7,731 bases of DNA from CAJCBL01 sp035298965 (GTDB taxonomy: Bacteria; Verrucomicrobiota; Verrucomicrobiia; Opitutales; Opitutaceae): NCBI GenBank assembly GCA_035298965.1, contig DATGXO010000126.1, positions 1 through 7,731 on the forward strand, in the 5' to 3' direction. This document shows positions 1 to 7,731 of the stretch, piece by piece (positions within the stretch are counted from its first letter, which is position 1; every line of letters starts with the position of its first letter). The position numbers and the translations under genes are program-made. The notes under the pieces were generated by a model that worked only from the letters and a program-made list of their open reading frames with translations, was not told the origin of the DNA and did no database searches.

Positions 1-490
1 CTGCGCGCAGGCCGAGCCAATAGCCGCCGCCGCCGTCGTCGAGGATCGAGCCCCAACCGCCGGCCTGCCACGTGGCGCCACTTGCGGTGCGGCCGTAGCA
101 CGAGGAGCCGGTGCCGGCGATCAGCGCGATGCCGGGGCGGCCTGCGAGCCCGCCGGCGAGCGCGATGCGGACGTCGTGATCGACGCCGACCGCGGCCGCG
201 GCGCGCGCGAGGCCGAGTTGCAACGCGATTTCCCGCCAACGGCCGCGCGCGGCATCCGACGCCGTGGCCGCCATGCCGAGAAACGCCGCCGCACAGGGCG
301 CCGGCGCGAGTCCGGCCGCGGTGAACGCGCCGTGCACCGCGGTGTGGAGCGAGTCGGCCGCGCCGCCCCAGCCGGCGTGGAGGTGGTTCGCTACGCCGCC
401 GGCGCCGAGGCCGAGCACGCGGCCGCGTTCGTCGCAGAGGAGCGCGCGGGTCGAGGTGCCGCCGCCGTCGATGCCGAGGAAGAGCGCCAT
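1..490 (-). CDS. BadF/BadG/BcrA/BcrD-type ATPase, N-acetylglucosamine-kinase-like (3' part missing)
   Basis: The first 163 codons of a sugar kinase of the ASKHA fold run off the left edge with no stop. The N-terminus MALFLGIDGGGTSTRALL is the phosphate-1 loop (GIDGGGT, residues 6-12). Residues 103-114 (VDHDVRIALAGG) match the region that carries the catalytic aspartate in this family, with D104 or D106 the candidates. IAGTGSSCYGR (124-134) is the phosphate-2 loop, and GGWGSILDDGGGGYWLG (144-160) is the segment usually written GGWGxxLGDEGSGYW. The family phosphorylates N-acetylglucosamine or related sugars with ATP in the cytosol, which would fit amino-sugar or cell-wall recycling. The exact sugar cannot be read from this fragment. 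The start is the ATG at 488-490, just before the phosphate-1 loop; no Shine-Dalgarno precedes it. The last loop departs from consensus (see findings). About half of the protein lies outside the window. The family call is secure; the substrate is inferred. Confidence 0.88.
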   Translation of the reverse strand, partial: MALFLGIDGGGTSTRALLCDERGRVLGLGAGGVANHLHAGWGGAADSLHTAVHGAFTAAGLAPAPCAAAFLGMAATASDAARGRWREIALQLGLARAAAAVGVDHDVRIALAGGLAGRPGIALIAGTGSSCYGRTASGATWQAGGWGSILDDGGGGYWLGLRA

Positions 491-521
491 GGTTGCGAAC
501 GAAGTTCCGGCAAACGGCGTC

Positions 522-541
522 CGGCGGCAAGCCTGCCGCCG
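522..541. repeat. Perfect 8-bp hairpin between the small MFGG-motif gene and the sugar kinase
   Basis: CGGCGGCA (522-529) and TGCCGCCG (534-541) pair perfectly around the 4-base loop AGCC. It begins 53 bases beyond the stop of the upstream gene and 32 bases before the kinase ATG. No T-run follows on the minus strand, so it is not a standard intrinsic terminator. It may be a dispersed palindromic repeat, an RNA 3'-end stabiliser, or a structure in the kinase leader. Confidence 0.5.
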
Positions 542-593
542 CGCTTCCCGCGCGGCGAAAGTCGGGGCCAGGCGAGCGGCGCGGGGCCGGCGC

Positions 594-1010
594 CTACTCG
601 AGCATGAAATGTTTCCGCTTCGCGGCGGCGGCGCGCGTGCCGGCTTTGGCCGGTTTCTTCGCCTTCGTGCCGGGCAGCACGCCGATGCGCGGATCGAGCT
701 GGCGGATGAGGGCGACGAGTCGTTGCGCGTCGGCTTCGAACGTCTCGGCGCGTTCCGTCAGGTACAGCCATTTGGGCAGGACCGGATGCGGCGCGAGCGC
801 GGGAAACTCCGCGATGAGCGAGGCCTGATGCTCGCGCTCGGTCGGCACGAGCACGCCGCGCCACGGTTCGTCTTTCCAGGCGAGATAGAGCACGAAGCGT
901 CCGTCGAAATGCACCGCGCGGCCGCCGAACATCGGTTTGTCCAGATAGCTTGGATTCTCGCGCAACGGCTCGGCGAGCCAGAGGAGCGGATGCGGTTGCT
1001 TGGGCGGCAT
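594..1010 (-). CDS. Conserved hypothetical protein with TfoX-N-like MFGG motif (138 aa)
   Basis: A small soluble protein with no signal peptide or membrane segment. Residues from about 25 read KPMFGGRAVHFDGRFVLYLA. The MFGG, GR and following hydrophobic strand resemble the N-terminal domain of TfoX/Sxy-like proteins. The next part (EPWRGVLVPTERE, then HPVLPKWLYL) is not typical of TfoX and looks like a separate conserved family that I cannot name. The C-terminus is a short Lys/Ala/Arg-rich tail ending in FMLE. Function is unknown; TfoX-N-like proteins are often annotated as competence regulators, but nothing here supports that role. The start is the ATG at 1008-1010, giving MPPKQPHPLLWLAEPL; no Shine-Dalgarno is visible. 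It lies 152 bases after isocitrate dehydrogenase and 103 bases before the kinase, so co-transcription is possible but not shown. That it is a gene is supported by a sensible globular composition, unlike the Arg/Ala-rich shadow frames overlapping it. Confidence 0.82.
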   Translation of the reverse strand: MPPKQPHPLLWLAEPLRENPSYLDKPMFGGRAVHFDGRFVLYLAWKDEPWRGVLVPTEREHQASLIAEFPALAPHPVLPKWLYLTERAETFEADAQRLVALIRQLDPRIGVLPGTKAKKPAKAGTRAAAAKRKHFMLE

Positions 1011-1055
1011 GACGGCCGGAATGGCGAAGCGATGAAGCTGTGGAAATCAGGAAAT

Positions 1056-1088
1056 CGGGAACGCCGGCGCGCCAGCGCTGCGTTCCCG
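1056..1088 (-). terminator. Hairpin downstream of isocitrate dehydrogenase, probable transcript end
   Basis: CGGGAACGC (1056-1064) pairs perfectly with GCGTTCCCG (1080-1088). Inside it, GCGC (1067-1070) pairs with GCGC (1075-1078) around a GCCA loop. It sits 75 bases past the isocitrate dehydrogenase stop, in the direction of transcription. The following minus-strand sequence is GATTTCCTGATTTCC, which has T-triplets but no real U-tract, so termination efficiency is uncertain. It also contains an 8-base GGCGCGCC palindrome (1066-1073). It could instead be a dispersed palindromic repeat. Confidence 0.5.
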
Positions 1089-1162
1089 CTTTCGTTCGTT
1101 CCGCAACTGCTCGCCGGGTCGCGCGACCACTCCGCGCGGTCCGTGGCCGCGTTTCAGTGATC

Positions 1163-3418
<2,256 letters not shown>

Positions 3419-3423
3419 GGTGA

Positions 3424-3437
3424 CGGAAGGAGTAGCG
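3424..3437 (-). promoter_or_regulatory. icd: 14-base start-proximal motif upstream of icd
   Basis: On the minus strand CGCTACTCCTTCCG ends 5 bases before the icd ATG. It matches the sequence before parE (5521-5534) at 12 of 14 positions. It may hold a -10-like TACTCC that would give a very short leader, or a shared operator. No convincing -35 was found at the right spacing. Confidence 0.3.
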
Positions 3438-3618
3438 CGAAAAAACGTTTCCGCGAGCAAAGGACGCGGCGGCGGGCCGGTCAAAGATTTGGCGCGGACG
3501 GCGCGCGACAATCAGCCGCCCTTTTCCTGCGACGCGGAGCAGAAGATGGCGCGATGCGGCGGGCGCGGGCGGCGCGAGCGCCGTGCGTTGTGCCACTGCG
3601 CCGGGGAGGGAAGCTGGG

Positions 3619-3641
3619 AAAGTCGGGCGTGAAGCCCCGAC
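3619..3641 (-). terminator. parE: Hairpin with short T-run downstream of parE
   Basis: On the minus strand GTCGGG and CCCGAC (3636-3641 and 3622-3627) pair around an 8-base loop, or 7 bp with one bulged G, followed by TTT and then CCC. It starts 20 bases past the parE stop, as expected for an intrinsic terminator, though the T-run is short. The arrangement GTAGGTCGGGGCTTCACGCC resembles a small dispersed repeat that I recall from Opitutaceae genomes. That recollection needs a genome search. Confidence 0.55.
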
Positions 3642-3661
3642 CTACGAGTTGGCTGCCCGGC

Positions 3662-5518
3662 TCAGGCTTCGACTGCGACGAGGTCCTTCTCGATGCGGAG
3701 ATTTTCGATGATGAAGCCCTGCCGGTCGGGCGTGTTCTTGCCCATGTAGAACGAAAGCAGGCCGTCGCTGCTGTGCAGATTCGTGAGCGACACGGGCTCG
3801 AGGCGGATGCCGTCGCCGATGAAATCCTTGAACTCGCCGGGGGAGATCTCGCCGAGACCTTTGAACCGCGTGGTTTCGGGATTGGCGCCGAGCTTGGCGG
3901 TGGCGGCGCGTTTCTCCTCCTCGGAGTAGCAATAGATCGTCTGCTTCTTGTTGCGCACGCGGAAGAGCGGCGTCTCCAGGATGTAGAGATGACCGTTGCG
4001 GATGAGGTCGGGGAAGAACTGCAGGAAGAACGAGATCAGCAGCAGGCGAATGTGCATGCCGTCGACATCGGCGTCGGTGGCGATGACGACCTTGCCGTAG
4101 CGCAAGCCGTCCATGCCGTCCTCGAGGTTGAGGGCGGACTGGAGGAGGTGGAACTCCTCGTTCTCGTAGATGACTTTCTTGGACAGGCCGAAGGTGTTGA
4201 GCGGTTTGCCCTTGAGGGCGAAGACGGCCTGCGTGGCGACATCGCGCGTGGCGGTGAGGGAGCCGGCGGCGCTGTCGCCCTCGACGATGAAGAGCGTGCT
4301 ATCCTCGGAGCGCTTGTCGCGGTCGCCGAGATGGAAGCGGCAGTCGCGCAGCTTCTTGTTGTGGAGCGAGGCTTTCTTGGCGCGCTCGCGGGCGAGGGAC
4401 CGGATGCCGGCGAGTTCCTTGCGCTCGCGTTCGCTCGCCTGGATCTTGGTGAGGATGGCGGCGGCGGCCTCGGGATTCTTGTGCAGCCACGCGTCGAGCT
4501 GGTGTTGCACAAACTGCCCGATGAACTGGCGGACGGAGGGGCCGTCGGGGCCGACGTCGGTCGAGCCGAGTTTGGTTTTCGTCTGCGACTCGAAGACGGG
4601 CTCGACGACGCGGATGGCGATGGCGGCGAAGATGGACTGGCGGATGTCGGCGGCGTCGAAGTCTTTTTTGTAGAACATGCGCACGGTCTCGACGAGCGCC
4701 TCGCGGAAGGCGGCGAGGTGGGTGCCGCCCATGGTGGTGTGCTGGCCGTTGACGAACGAGAAGTACTCCTCGCCGTAGTGGGCGCCGTGCGTCATCGCGA
4801 TCTCGATATCGTCGCCGTCGAAGTGGGCGATCGGGTAGAGCGTCTCGCCGCTGAGGTTCTTCTTGAGGAGATCCTCGAGGCCGTTCTCGGATTTGAACGG
4901 CTGGCCGTTCAACGTGAGCGTGAGGCCGCGGTTGAGGAAGGCATACTTCCAGAGGAGATCCTCGATGAACTCGGGGCGGAACTTGTAGTCGGCGCCGAAG
5001 AGCGCGGGGTCGGGCGTGAACTCGATGACGGTGCCGTTGCGCTCGTCGGTTTTCGCGGGCTTGTTGTCCTTCTTCAGTTTGCCCTGCTCGAACTCGACGA
5101 TCTTCGTCTGACCGTCGCGCACGGCCTGCGCGCGGTAGGTGATCGCGAGGGCGTTGACGGCCTTCTGGCCGACGCCGTTCAAGCCGACGGATTTCTGGAA
5201 CGCGGCGGAGTCGTACTTGGCGCCGGTGTTGATGACGGAGACGCACTCGAGAAGTTTTCCGAGCGGGATGCCGCGGCCGTAGTCGCGCACGCGCACGGTG
5301 CGGTCCTCGGTGAGCGTGATCTCGATCTTCTTGCCGAAGCCCATCGTGAATTCGTCGATCGAGTTGTCGATGGTCTCCTTGAGGAGGACGTAGATGCCGT
5401 CCTCGGCATGGGCGCCGTTGCCCAAGCGACCGATGTACATGCCCGGGCGGAGCCGGATGTGCTCGGTGGAGGAGAGCGTCTTGATCGAGGACTCGTTGTA
5501 GGCGGAGGCAGCGGCCAT
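3662..5518 (-). CDS. parE: DNA topoisomerase IV subunit B (ParE), 618 aa
   Basis: ATPase subunit of a type IIA topoisomerase that, with ParC, decatenates and relaxes chromosomes. The GHKL ATPase domain (about 1-200) shows E48, N52 and D55 in KETIDNSIDEF, D79 in RDYGRGIPLG, and the glycine-rich lid GLNGVGQKAVNAL (112-124). The transducer domain carries QTK at 312-314, whose lysine contacts ATP gamma-phosphate. The TOPRIM domain has the catalytic E413 (VEGDSAAGS) and metal-binding D482/D484/D486 (DADVDG). The C-terminal RFKGLGEISP starts at 551. The length (about 620 aa, without the long insert of many GyrB proteins) and phrases such as KKVIYENEEFHLLQSALN and GHLYILETPLFRVRNKK match the ParE group of Bacteroidota/Verrucomicrobiota better than GyrB. 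The tyrosine in RDYGRGIP, where GyrB has asparagine, also appears usual for that group. The ATG at 5516-5518 gives the expected N-terminus; no Shine-Dalgarno is present. No parC or gyrA lies next to it. Confidence 0.95.
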   Translation of the reverse strand: MAAASAYNESSIKTLSSTEHIRLRPGMYIGRLGNGAHAEDGIYVLLKETIDNSIDEFTMGFGKKIEITLTEDRTVRVRDYGRGIPLGKLLECVSVINTGAKYDSAAFQKSVGLNGVGQKAVNALAITYRAQAVRDGQTKIVEFEQGKLKKDNKPAKTDERNGTVIEFTPDPALFGADYKFRPEFIEDLLWKYAFLNRGLTLTLNGQPFKSENGLEDLLKKNLSGETLYPIAHFDGDDIEIAMTHGAHYGEEYFSFVNGQHTTMGGTHLAAFREALVETVRMFYKKDFDAADIRQSIFAAIAIRVVEPVFESQTKTKLGSTDVGPDGPSVRQFIGQFVQHQLDAWLHKNPEAAAAILTKIQASERERKELAGIRSLARERAKKASLHNKKLRDCRFHLGDRDKRSEDSTLFIVEGDSAAGSLTATRDVATQAVFALKGKPLNTFGLSKKVIYENEEFHLLQSALNLEDGMDGLRYGKVVIATDADVDGMHIRLLLISFFLQFFPDLIRNGHLYILETPLFRVRNKKQTIYCYSEEEKRAATAKLGANPETTRFKGLGEISPGEFKDFIGDGIRLEPVSLTNLHSSDGLLSFYMGKNTPDRQGFIIENLRIEKDLVAVEA

Positions 5519-5520
5519 GG

Positions 5521-5534
5521 CGGAAAAAGTAGCG
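5521..5534 (-). promoter_or_regulatory. parE: 14-base start-proximal motif upstream of parE
   Basis: On the minus strand CGCTACTTTTTCCG ends 2 bases before the parE ATG and matches the icd motif at 12 of 14 positions. A weaker copy (10 of 14) lies 21 bases further upstream, at 5542-5555. TACTTT within it could act as a -10 with a nearly leaderless transcript, but no -35 with normal spacing was seen. Its role is unproven. Confidence 0.3.
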
Positions 5535-5695
5535 GGAAGCGCGGAGCGGGTAGCGAGGAGAATTCGGAGGGACGATGTGGCGGCCGCGGGCTGAGGAGCC
5601 TGCGCGGAAATGCGGACGCAAAGGCTACGGCGTGCGCGCCTGAGGCAAGAGCGGAGTGCGTCGGGATGCGCGCGAGGGCCCTGCCGCGGGGCGCG

Positions 5696-5723
5696 AAAAA
5701 GCCCCGGCGGCTAAAGCCGGGGC
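5696..5723 (-). terminator. Intrinsic terminator of the LysM gene
   Basis: On the minus strand GCCCCGGC (5723-5716) and GCCGGGGC (5708-5701) form a perfect 8-bp GC stem around a 7-base loop (TTTAGCC). Five Ts follow directly (5700-5696). It lies 43 bases past the LysM gene stop and well before the parE start. This is the clearest terminator in the window and separates the LysM and parE transcription units. Confidence 0.88.
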
Positions 5724-5766
5724 GGAGGAGAAACTCGGGGCGTTCGGCGGCGCGTTTCGCGGCGAC

Positions 5767-6615
5767 TCAAGGGATCACGAGCACCATGCCGGGGCGGAGC
5801 ATGTCGGGGTTCTTCAGCTTCGCGCGGTTGGCGGCGACGATCTTGTCCCATTTGTTCGGAGACTGATAATACTTGAACGCGATGAGCGAGAGGCTCTCGC
5901 CTTCGGCGACGGTGTGGGTGCGCACCGTGGTGGTCGGCGGCGGGGTCGAGACTTCGGCGGCGGGCGTCGCGGCAGCGGGCGTGTTGTCGAGCGCGACGGG
6001 CGTGGGTGCGAGCGCGCCGTTGTGCGCGGGGCCGGGCGCGTACGGCACGCCGCTGCGGGCGGCGAGGGCGCGGGAGAGGTTTTCGATGCGGATCTGCGCG
6101 GCGTAGAGTTCGTTCTGCATCGCGGCCTTGGCGGCGGCGGCTTCGGCTTCGGCCTGCTTGGCGGCGTCGCGCTCGGCTGCGGTGCGCTGGGCCTCGGCGA
6201 GTGCGGCATCGCGCTCCTGCTCGGCGGTGTGCTGTTTCTCGGCGGCGAGCTGCGCGGCTTTCGCGGCGTCGATGGCTTCCTGTTCCTTGATGGCGTAGGC
6301 GCGCACCGTCATGTCGACGGTCATCTCGGCTTCCTTCTGGGCCTTCACGGCCTCGCTGGCCTCGACAGCGCTGGTCTCGGCGGCGGCGAGTTTGGCCTTG
6401 GTCGAGTCCTGTTCGCCGCGGAGGGCGTCGCGTTCCTGGAGGAGGGCGTCGCGCTCGGCACGGAGCTGGTTGAGCTGCTCGGCGAAGGCGTCGCGTTGCT
6501 GCTGCACCGTGTTGAAATCGCGGCGGAGCTGGGCGACGGACTCGGTGTTCTGCGCCAAGCCGACGGTCGCGACGAACGGCAGGGCGGTGAGGGGCAGAAG
6601 GTGGCGCAACTTCAT
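5767..6615 (-). CDS. Secreted coiled-coil protein with C-terminal LysM domain (282 aa)
   Basis: Residues 1-21 (MKLRHLLPLTALPFVATVGLA) form a signal peptide with a basic start, a hydrophobic core and a likely cleavage after A21. Residues 24 to about 187 are a long Ala/Glu/Gln/Arg-rich helix predicted to be a coiled coil, with exact heptads such as ERDALLQ-ERDALRG. A Pro/Ala/Thr-rich linker follows (about 189-233), then one LysM domain (234-282, HTVAEGESLSLIAFKYY through LRPGMVLVIP) at the very end. LysM binds N-acetylglucosamine-containing glycans, so the protein probably sits in the periplasm bound to peptidoglycan, with the coiled coil giving oligomers or reach. No catalytic domain is present, so it is likely structural or an adaptor. 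The start is the ATG at 6613-6615, immediately before the signal peptide. It has its own terminator downstream and lies 133 bases from the transporter gene. The domain call is firm; the role is inferred. Confidence 0.93.
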   Translation of the reverse strand: MKLRHLLPLTALPFVATVGLAQNTESVAQLRRDFNTVQQQRDAFAEQLNQLRAERDALLQERDALRGEQDSTKAKLAAAETSAVEASEAVKAQKEAEMTVDMTVRAYAIKEQEAIDAAKAAQLAAEKQHTAEQERDAALAEAQRTAAERDAAKQAEAEAAAAKAAMQNELYAAQIRIENLSRALAARSGVPYAPGPAHNGALAPTPVALDNTPAAATPAAEVSTPPPTTTVRTHTVAEGESLSLIAFKYYQSPNKWDKIVAANRAKLKNPDMLRPGMVLVIP

Positions 6616-6625
6616 TCGGGGCGCG

Positions 6626-6654
6626 ACGCTAGAGGGTTCGGCGGCGTTCGTCCA
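6626..6654 (-). promoter_or_regulatory. Possible sigma-70-type promoter of the LysM gene
   Basis: On the minus strand TGGACG (6654-6649) and TAGCGT (6631-6626) are separated by exactly 17 bases. The first matches TTGACA at 4 of 6 positions. The second keeps the T1, A2 and T6 of TATAAT. Transcription would begin only a few bases before the ATG at 6615, giving a nearly leaderless message. That would agree with the lack of a Shine-Dalgarno, but such weak matches also arise by chance. Confidence 0.35.
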
Positions 6655-6748
6655 TCCTGCGGTTTTCGGCGGGATGGCGACGGTTGTGGGGCTAGCGGAA
6701 AGTGGTCGTTGAGCCGTGTTTGCTGCGCCGTGGCGTCAGCGCCTCGCG

Positions 6749-7702
6749 TCACGATCCGATCCACCACGCGCCGAACTTCATCCAGAGCGGGATCAGAAAG
6801 AGCGACACGGCGGTGGTGCTTACGACGATCTGTGCGGCGGTGAGGGGTTGGCCGCCGTAGTGTTTGGTGAGCACGATCGGGAGCACGCCGGCGGGCATCG
6901 CGCACTGCACGATCAACACCTGGCGCAATTCGGGCGAGAGCGGCAGCCACTTGGCGGCGGCGAGAAACGTGAGCGGGAGCAGGCCGAGGCGCAGCGCGAT
7001 AGCGCCCAAGGCCGCGCGCGGCGCGAACAGCGCGCGCGGGTCGCGGAGGTGTTCCTCGAGCGTGGCGCCGATGAGGAGCAGGCCCACGGGCACGGCGCAG
7101 CGGCCGAGCATCTCGATCGGGCGGTCGACCACCTCCGGCAGCCGGATCCGGCAGAAGTTGAGGGCGACCGCCGCGAGGAGCGCGAAGAGCGGCGGATTGA
7201 GGGCCTTGCGCCAGTTTTCGCGGAAGGAGCCGCCGGCGAGCAGGAGGATGCCCACCGTCCAGCCGGCGAACTCGTTGCCGATCGTGTAGACGAAGAGCAC
7301 GCCGAGCGTGCCGGTGCCGTAGAGCGCGCCCACGATCACGACCGGCACGTAGCTGTAGTTGTAGAACCCTGTCGCGTAGGCGAAGGTGCGCAGGCCCTTG
7401 CCTCGCTCGAAGCCGAGCGCCCGGCCGGTCCACCAGGCCGCGAACCAGCCGAGCAGCATCGAGGCGAAGGCGAGCAGCGGCGGCACGAGCAGGTTGCGGG
7501 AGTCGCGCAGGAGATCGTTGCCCACGACCGAGCGGAAGATCAGCGCCGGGAACATCAGGTAGAGGTTCAGGCGCAACAGGCTCGCATCGGCCTCCGGCGT
7601 GAGCCAGCGCACGCGGCGCAGCACGGTGCCGAGCGCGATGAGCAGGAAGATCGGCGCGAGGATCGAGAGCAGATGCAGGATTTCGTCCACGGAGCCCGCC
7701 AA
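6749..7702 (-). CDS. AEC (auxin efflux carrier) family transporter, about 317 aa
   Basis: An integral inner-membrane protein with about ten hydrophobic segments. They begin at residues near 10 (LSILAPIFLLIALGTVLRR) and end with VVSTTAVSLFLIPLWMKFG, in the two five-helix halves typical of the Mem_trans family. Family signatures are ATGFYNYSYVPVVIVGALYG in segment 4 and MPAGVLPIVLTKHYGG near segment 9. Bacterial members are secondary carriers, some for malate, malonate or other organic anions, others of unknown substrate; no substrate can be assigned here. The start is uncertain. A TTG at 7700-7702 has GGAG six bases upstream, whereas a GTG at 7688-7690 gives the more family-like MDEILHLLSILAP. 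The frame also stays open to the right edge, so a start further upstream is possible. The stop is the TGA at 6749-6751, and 133 bases separate it from the LysM gene. Similarity to the family is clear; a role in hormone transport should not be inferred from the name. Confidence 0.92.
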   Translation of the reverse strand: MAGSVDEILHLLSILAPIFLLIALGTVLRRVRWLTPEADASLLRLNLYLMFPALIFRSVVGNDLLRDSRNLLVPPLLAFASMLLGWFAAWWTGRALGFERGKGLRTFAYATGFYNYSYVPVVIVGALYGTGTLGVLFVYTIGNEFAGWTVGILLLAGGSFRENWRKALNPPLFALLAAVALNFCRIRLPEVVDRPIEMLGRCAVPVGLLLIGATLEEHLRDPRALFAPRAALGAIALRLGLLPLTFLAAAKWLPLSPELRQVLIVQCAMPAGVLPIVLTKHYGGQPLTAAQIVVSTTAVSLFLIPLWMKFGAWWIGS

Positions 7703-7731
7703 TCTGCGCTCCGCCGCCGGGCGAGGGAAGC

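Noticed and set aside
493..514. Imperfect palindrome TTGCGAAC-GAA-GTTCCGGCAA just upstream of the kinase start
   Set aside because: It has two 4-bp arms with a 2-base bulge and a 3-base loop. This is too weak to call an operator without conservation data.
3419..3511. N-terminal extension of isocitrate dehydrogenase from an ATG 31 codons upstream
   Set aside because: The extension is Arg/Pro-rich and not a targeting peptide. The known family begins near MSxxxxIxYTxTDEAPALAT, which matches the internal ATG at 3418.
6700..6748. Possible terminator after the transporter gene (GGCG-CTGA-CGCC on the minus strand)
   Set aside because: Only a 4-bp stem and no T-run; within chance for such GC-rich sequence.
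5656..6843. A 395-codon plus-strand frame opposite the LysM gene
   Set aside because: Gly/Leu/Ala/Arg-rich low-complexity antisense translation. The opposite strand has a signal peptide, a coiled coil and a LysM domain in a coherent order.

Overview
This is a GC-rich bacterial window with six protein genes, all on the minus strand. It reads as ordinary chromosomal housekeeping DNA. The genes combine a monomeric NADP-isocitrate dehydrogenase, a short topoisomerase IV subunit B of the type found in Bacteroidota and Verrucomicrobiota, and a BadF/BadG-type sugar kinase. Codon third positions are strongly G/C, and Shine-Dalgarno sequences are almost absent. Together these suggest a verrucomicrobium, possibly of the Opitutaceae. 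That assignment is an inference from gene content, not a database match.

In the direction of transcription (right to left) the order is as follows. A membrane transporter of the auxin efflux carrier (AEC) family lies at 6749-7702, close to the right edge. A secreted coiled-coil protein with a C-terminal LysM domain (5767-6615) follows and ends in a textbook intrinsic terminator (5696-5723). Next come topoisomerase IV subunit B, parE (3662-5518), monomeric isocitrate dehydrogenase (1163-3418), a small conserved protein with a TfoX-like MFGG motif (594-1010), and the first 163 codons of an N-acetylglucosamine-kinase-like protein cut by the left edge (1-490).

Gaps between genes are 103 to 248 bases. 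Three of them hold a clear hairpin after the upstream gene and a fourth holds a weaker one, so most genes are probably separate transcription units rather than one operon. No pathway links them: they serve transport, envelope binding, chromosome decatenation, the TCA cycle with NADPH supply, an unknown role, and amino-sugar phosphorylation. There are no RNA genes, CRISPR arrays, insertion sequences or phage genes.

I did not find a new multi-gene system. The most interesting signal is a roughly 10-residue in-frame insertion in isocitrate dehydrogenase that falls exactly on a 10-base direct repeat of period 14. It looks like a short repeat element accepted inside an otherwise highly conserved enzyme. 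Smaller points are a near-identical 14-base motif just before the parE and isocitrate dehydrogenase start codons, an altered glycine-rich loop in the kinase, and several hairpins that look like dispersed repeats.
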